Below, piece by piece: positions 63,464-64,000 of a stretch of 64,000 nt of DNA (its first letter is position 1; every line of letters begins with the position of its first letter). A model generated the notes under the pieces. That model was given only the letters and a program-made list of their open reading frames with translations. It was not told where the DNA came from and made no database searches. A program made the position numbers and the translations under genes. The DNA is from Centropus unirufus (Eukaryota; Chordata; Aves; Cuculiformes; Centropidae). The stretch is taken from contig VYZI01000040.1 in NCBI GenBank assembly GCA_013397695.1, forward strand, positions 62,001 through 126,000, written 5' to 3'.

Positions 63464-64000
63464 AGAGATGTAGAATTCTATTGGTTAAAACCACGGACGT
63501 CTGAATATTTTCTTCCTGTGCCCTTGCAGAATAGTCTCTTACTGTACTGTGATAATAAAGACGCATTGCCCGCCTGCTTGAAATGTATTGAAGACTACTG
63601 AATGTCAGCCATAAAATGCAAAGGAAAGGTCCAAATGCTGTTTGATGTACAGTTCTATGTTGATTTCATTATATTAATAATTTGAATTAATACTGACATC
63701 ATGAACAAAAAAACATAGGCCACTATCCAGCTTTTGATCTTGGTGTCAGTAAAGTATGTAGAGACAGTCGCAGTTGAAAAAAAACTAACAAACCTAAAAC
63801 CAAATGGAAAACTGAAGCTCTTTGGTTTAGACCTGTGGATAGAGCTACACCCATCACTGAGGGGGCAACTCATCTGAATAAAAATCGCACAGCCCTCTGT
63901 GGTGCTAGCTAAAAATTATCTTTCATCAAGACACATGTAGGTTACTGCTCAGTTCAAGTACCCATACGTGTTAACGTGCCTTGCCACTCAATCCATGGGA

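Larger units (their letters stand above)
59105..64000. other. Unique AT-rich non-coding DNA to the window end
   Basis: No gene is seen. The stretch holds a motif-rich part at 60160-60480 that may be a conserved non-coding element, an 18-bp tandem duplication, and an AT-rich minisatellite-like tract. A short patch with CpG sites, including CACGCGTG, lies near 62241-62250. Confidence 0.6.

Noticed and set aside
1..64000. CRISPR arrays, bacterial operons, phage genes or a mitochondrial insertion
   Set aside because: No regularly spaced repeats, ribosome-binding sites with long frames, or organelle gene text were seen. The repeats are vertebrate retroelements.

Overview
The window looks like non-coding DNA from a bird genome. 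The evidence is five clear fragments of CR1, the dominant avian LINE, at about 7.6, 21.1, 24.0, 43.9 and 56.0 kb, and one near-complete LTR of the type left by avian ERVL-like endogenous retroviruses at 4.0-4.66 kb. The base composition is AT-rich, CpG is scarce, and there is no dense gene organisation. A neoavian bird fits best, but the species cannot be named from the sequence alone. I found no bacterial, phage or CRISPR-like content.

No protein-coding gene, rRNA or tRNA can be supported. The longest open frames are about 100-130 codons. They lie on both strands, often overlap each other, and are about what chance gives in 64 kb of AT-rich DNA. The window is therefore either intergenic or inside a large intron, and I cannot tell which.

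Layout: 1-4.0 kb is unique AT-rich DNA. A solo LTR with an internal duplication lies at 4.0-4.66 kb. Mostly unique DNA follows, with a minus-strand CR1 3' end at 7.6-7.8 kb, a pair of related ~47-bp repeats 1,250 bp apart at 15.6 and 16.8 kb, a plus-strand CR1 piece at 21.0-21.2 kb and a minus-strand CR1 tip at 24.0 kb. From 24.1 to 43.7 kb I recognise no interspersed repeat. That stretch holds a purine tract, a TAA microsatellite, a TA-rich tract and a 28-bp near-perfect palindrome. A minus-strand CR1 follows at 43.7-44.0 kb, then a (T)24 tract at 46.1 kb and a GC-richer block at 49.25-49.8 kb. The most complete transposon remnant is a plus-strand CR1 reverse-transcriptase segment at 55.4-56.6 kb with recognisable motifs, a frameshift and a stop. 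A possible minus-strand endonuclease remnant lies at 58.8-59.1 kb. The last 5 kb includes a motif-rich stretch at 60.16-60.48 kb that may be a conserved non-coding element, an 18-bp tandem duplication and an AT-rich minisatellite-like tract.

Nothing in the window forms a multi-gene system. The most useful leads are the duplicated LTR 5' end, three very good short-loop palindromes, the unexplained repeat pair, the GC-rich block and the candidate regulatory elements.
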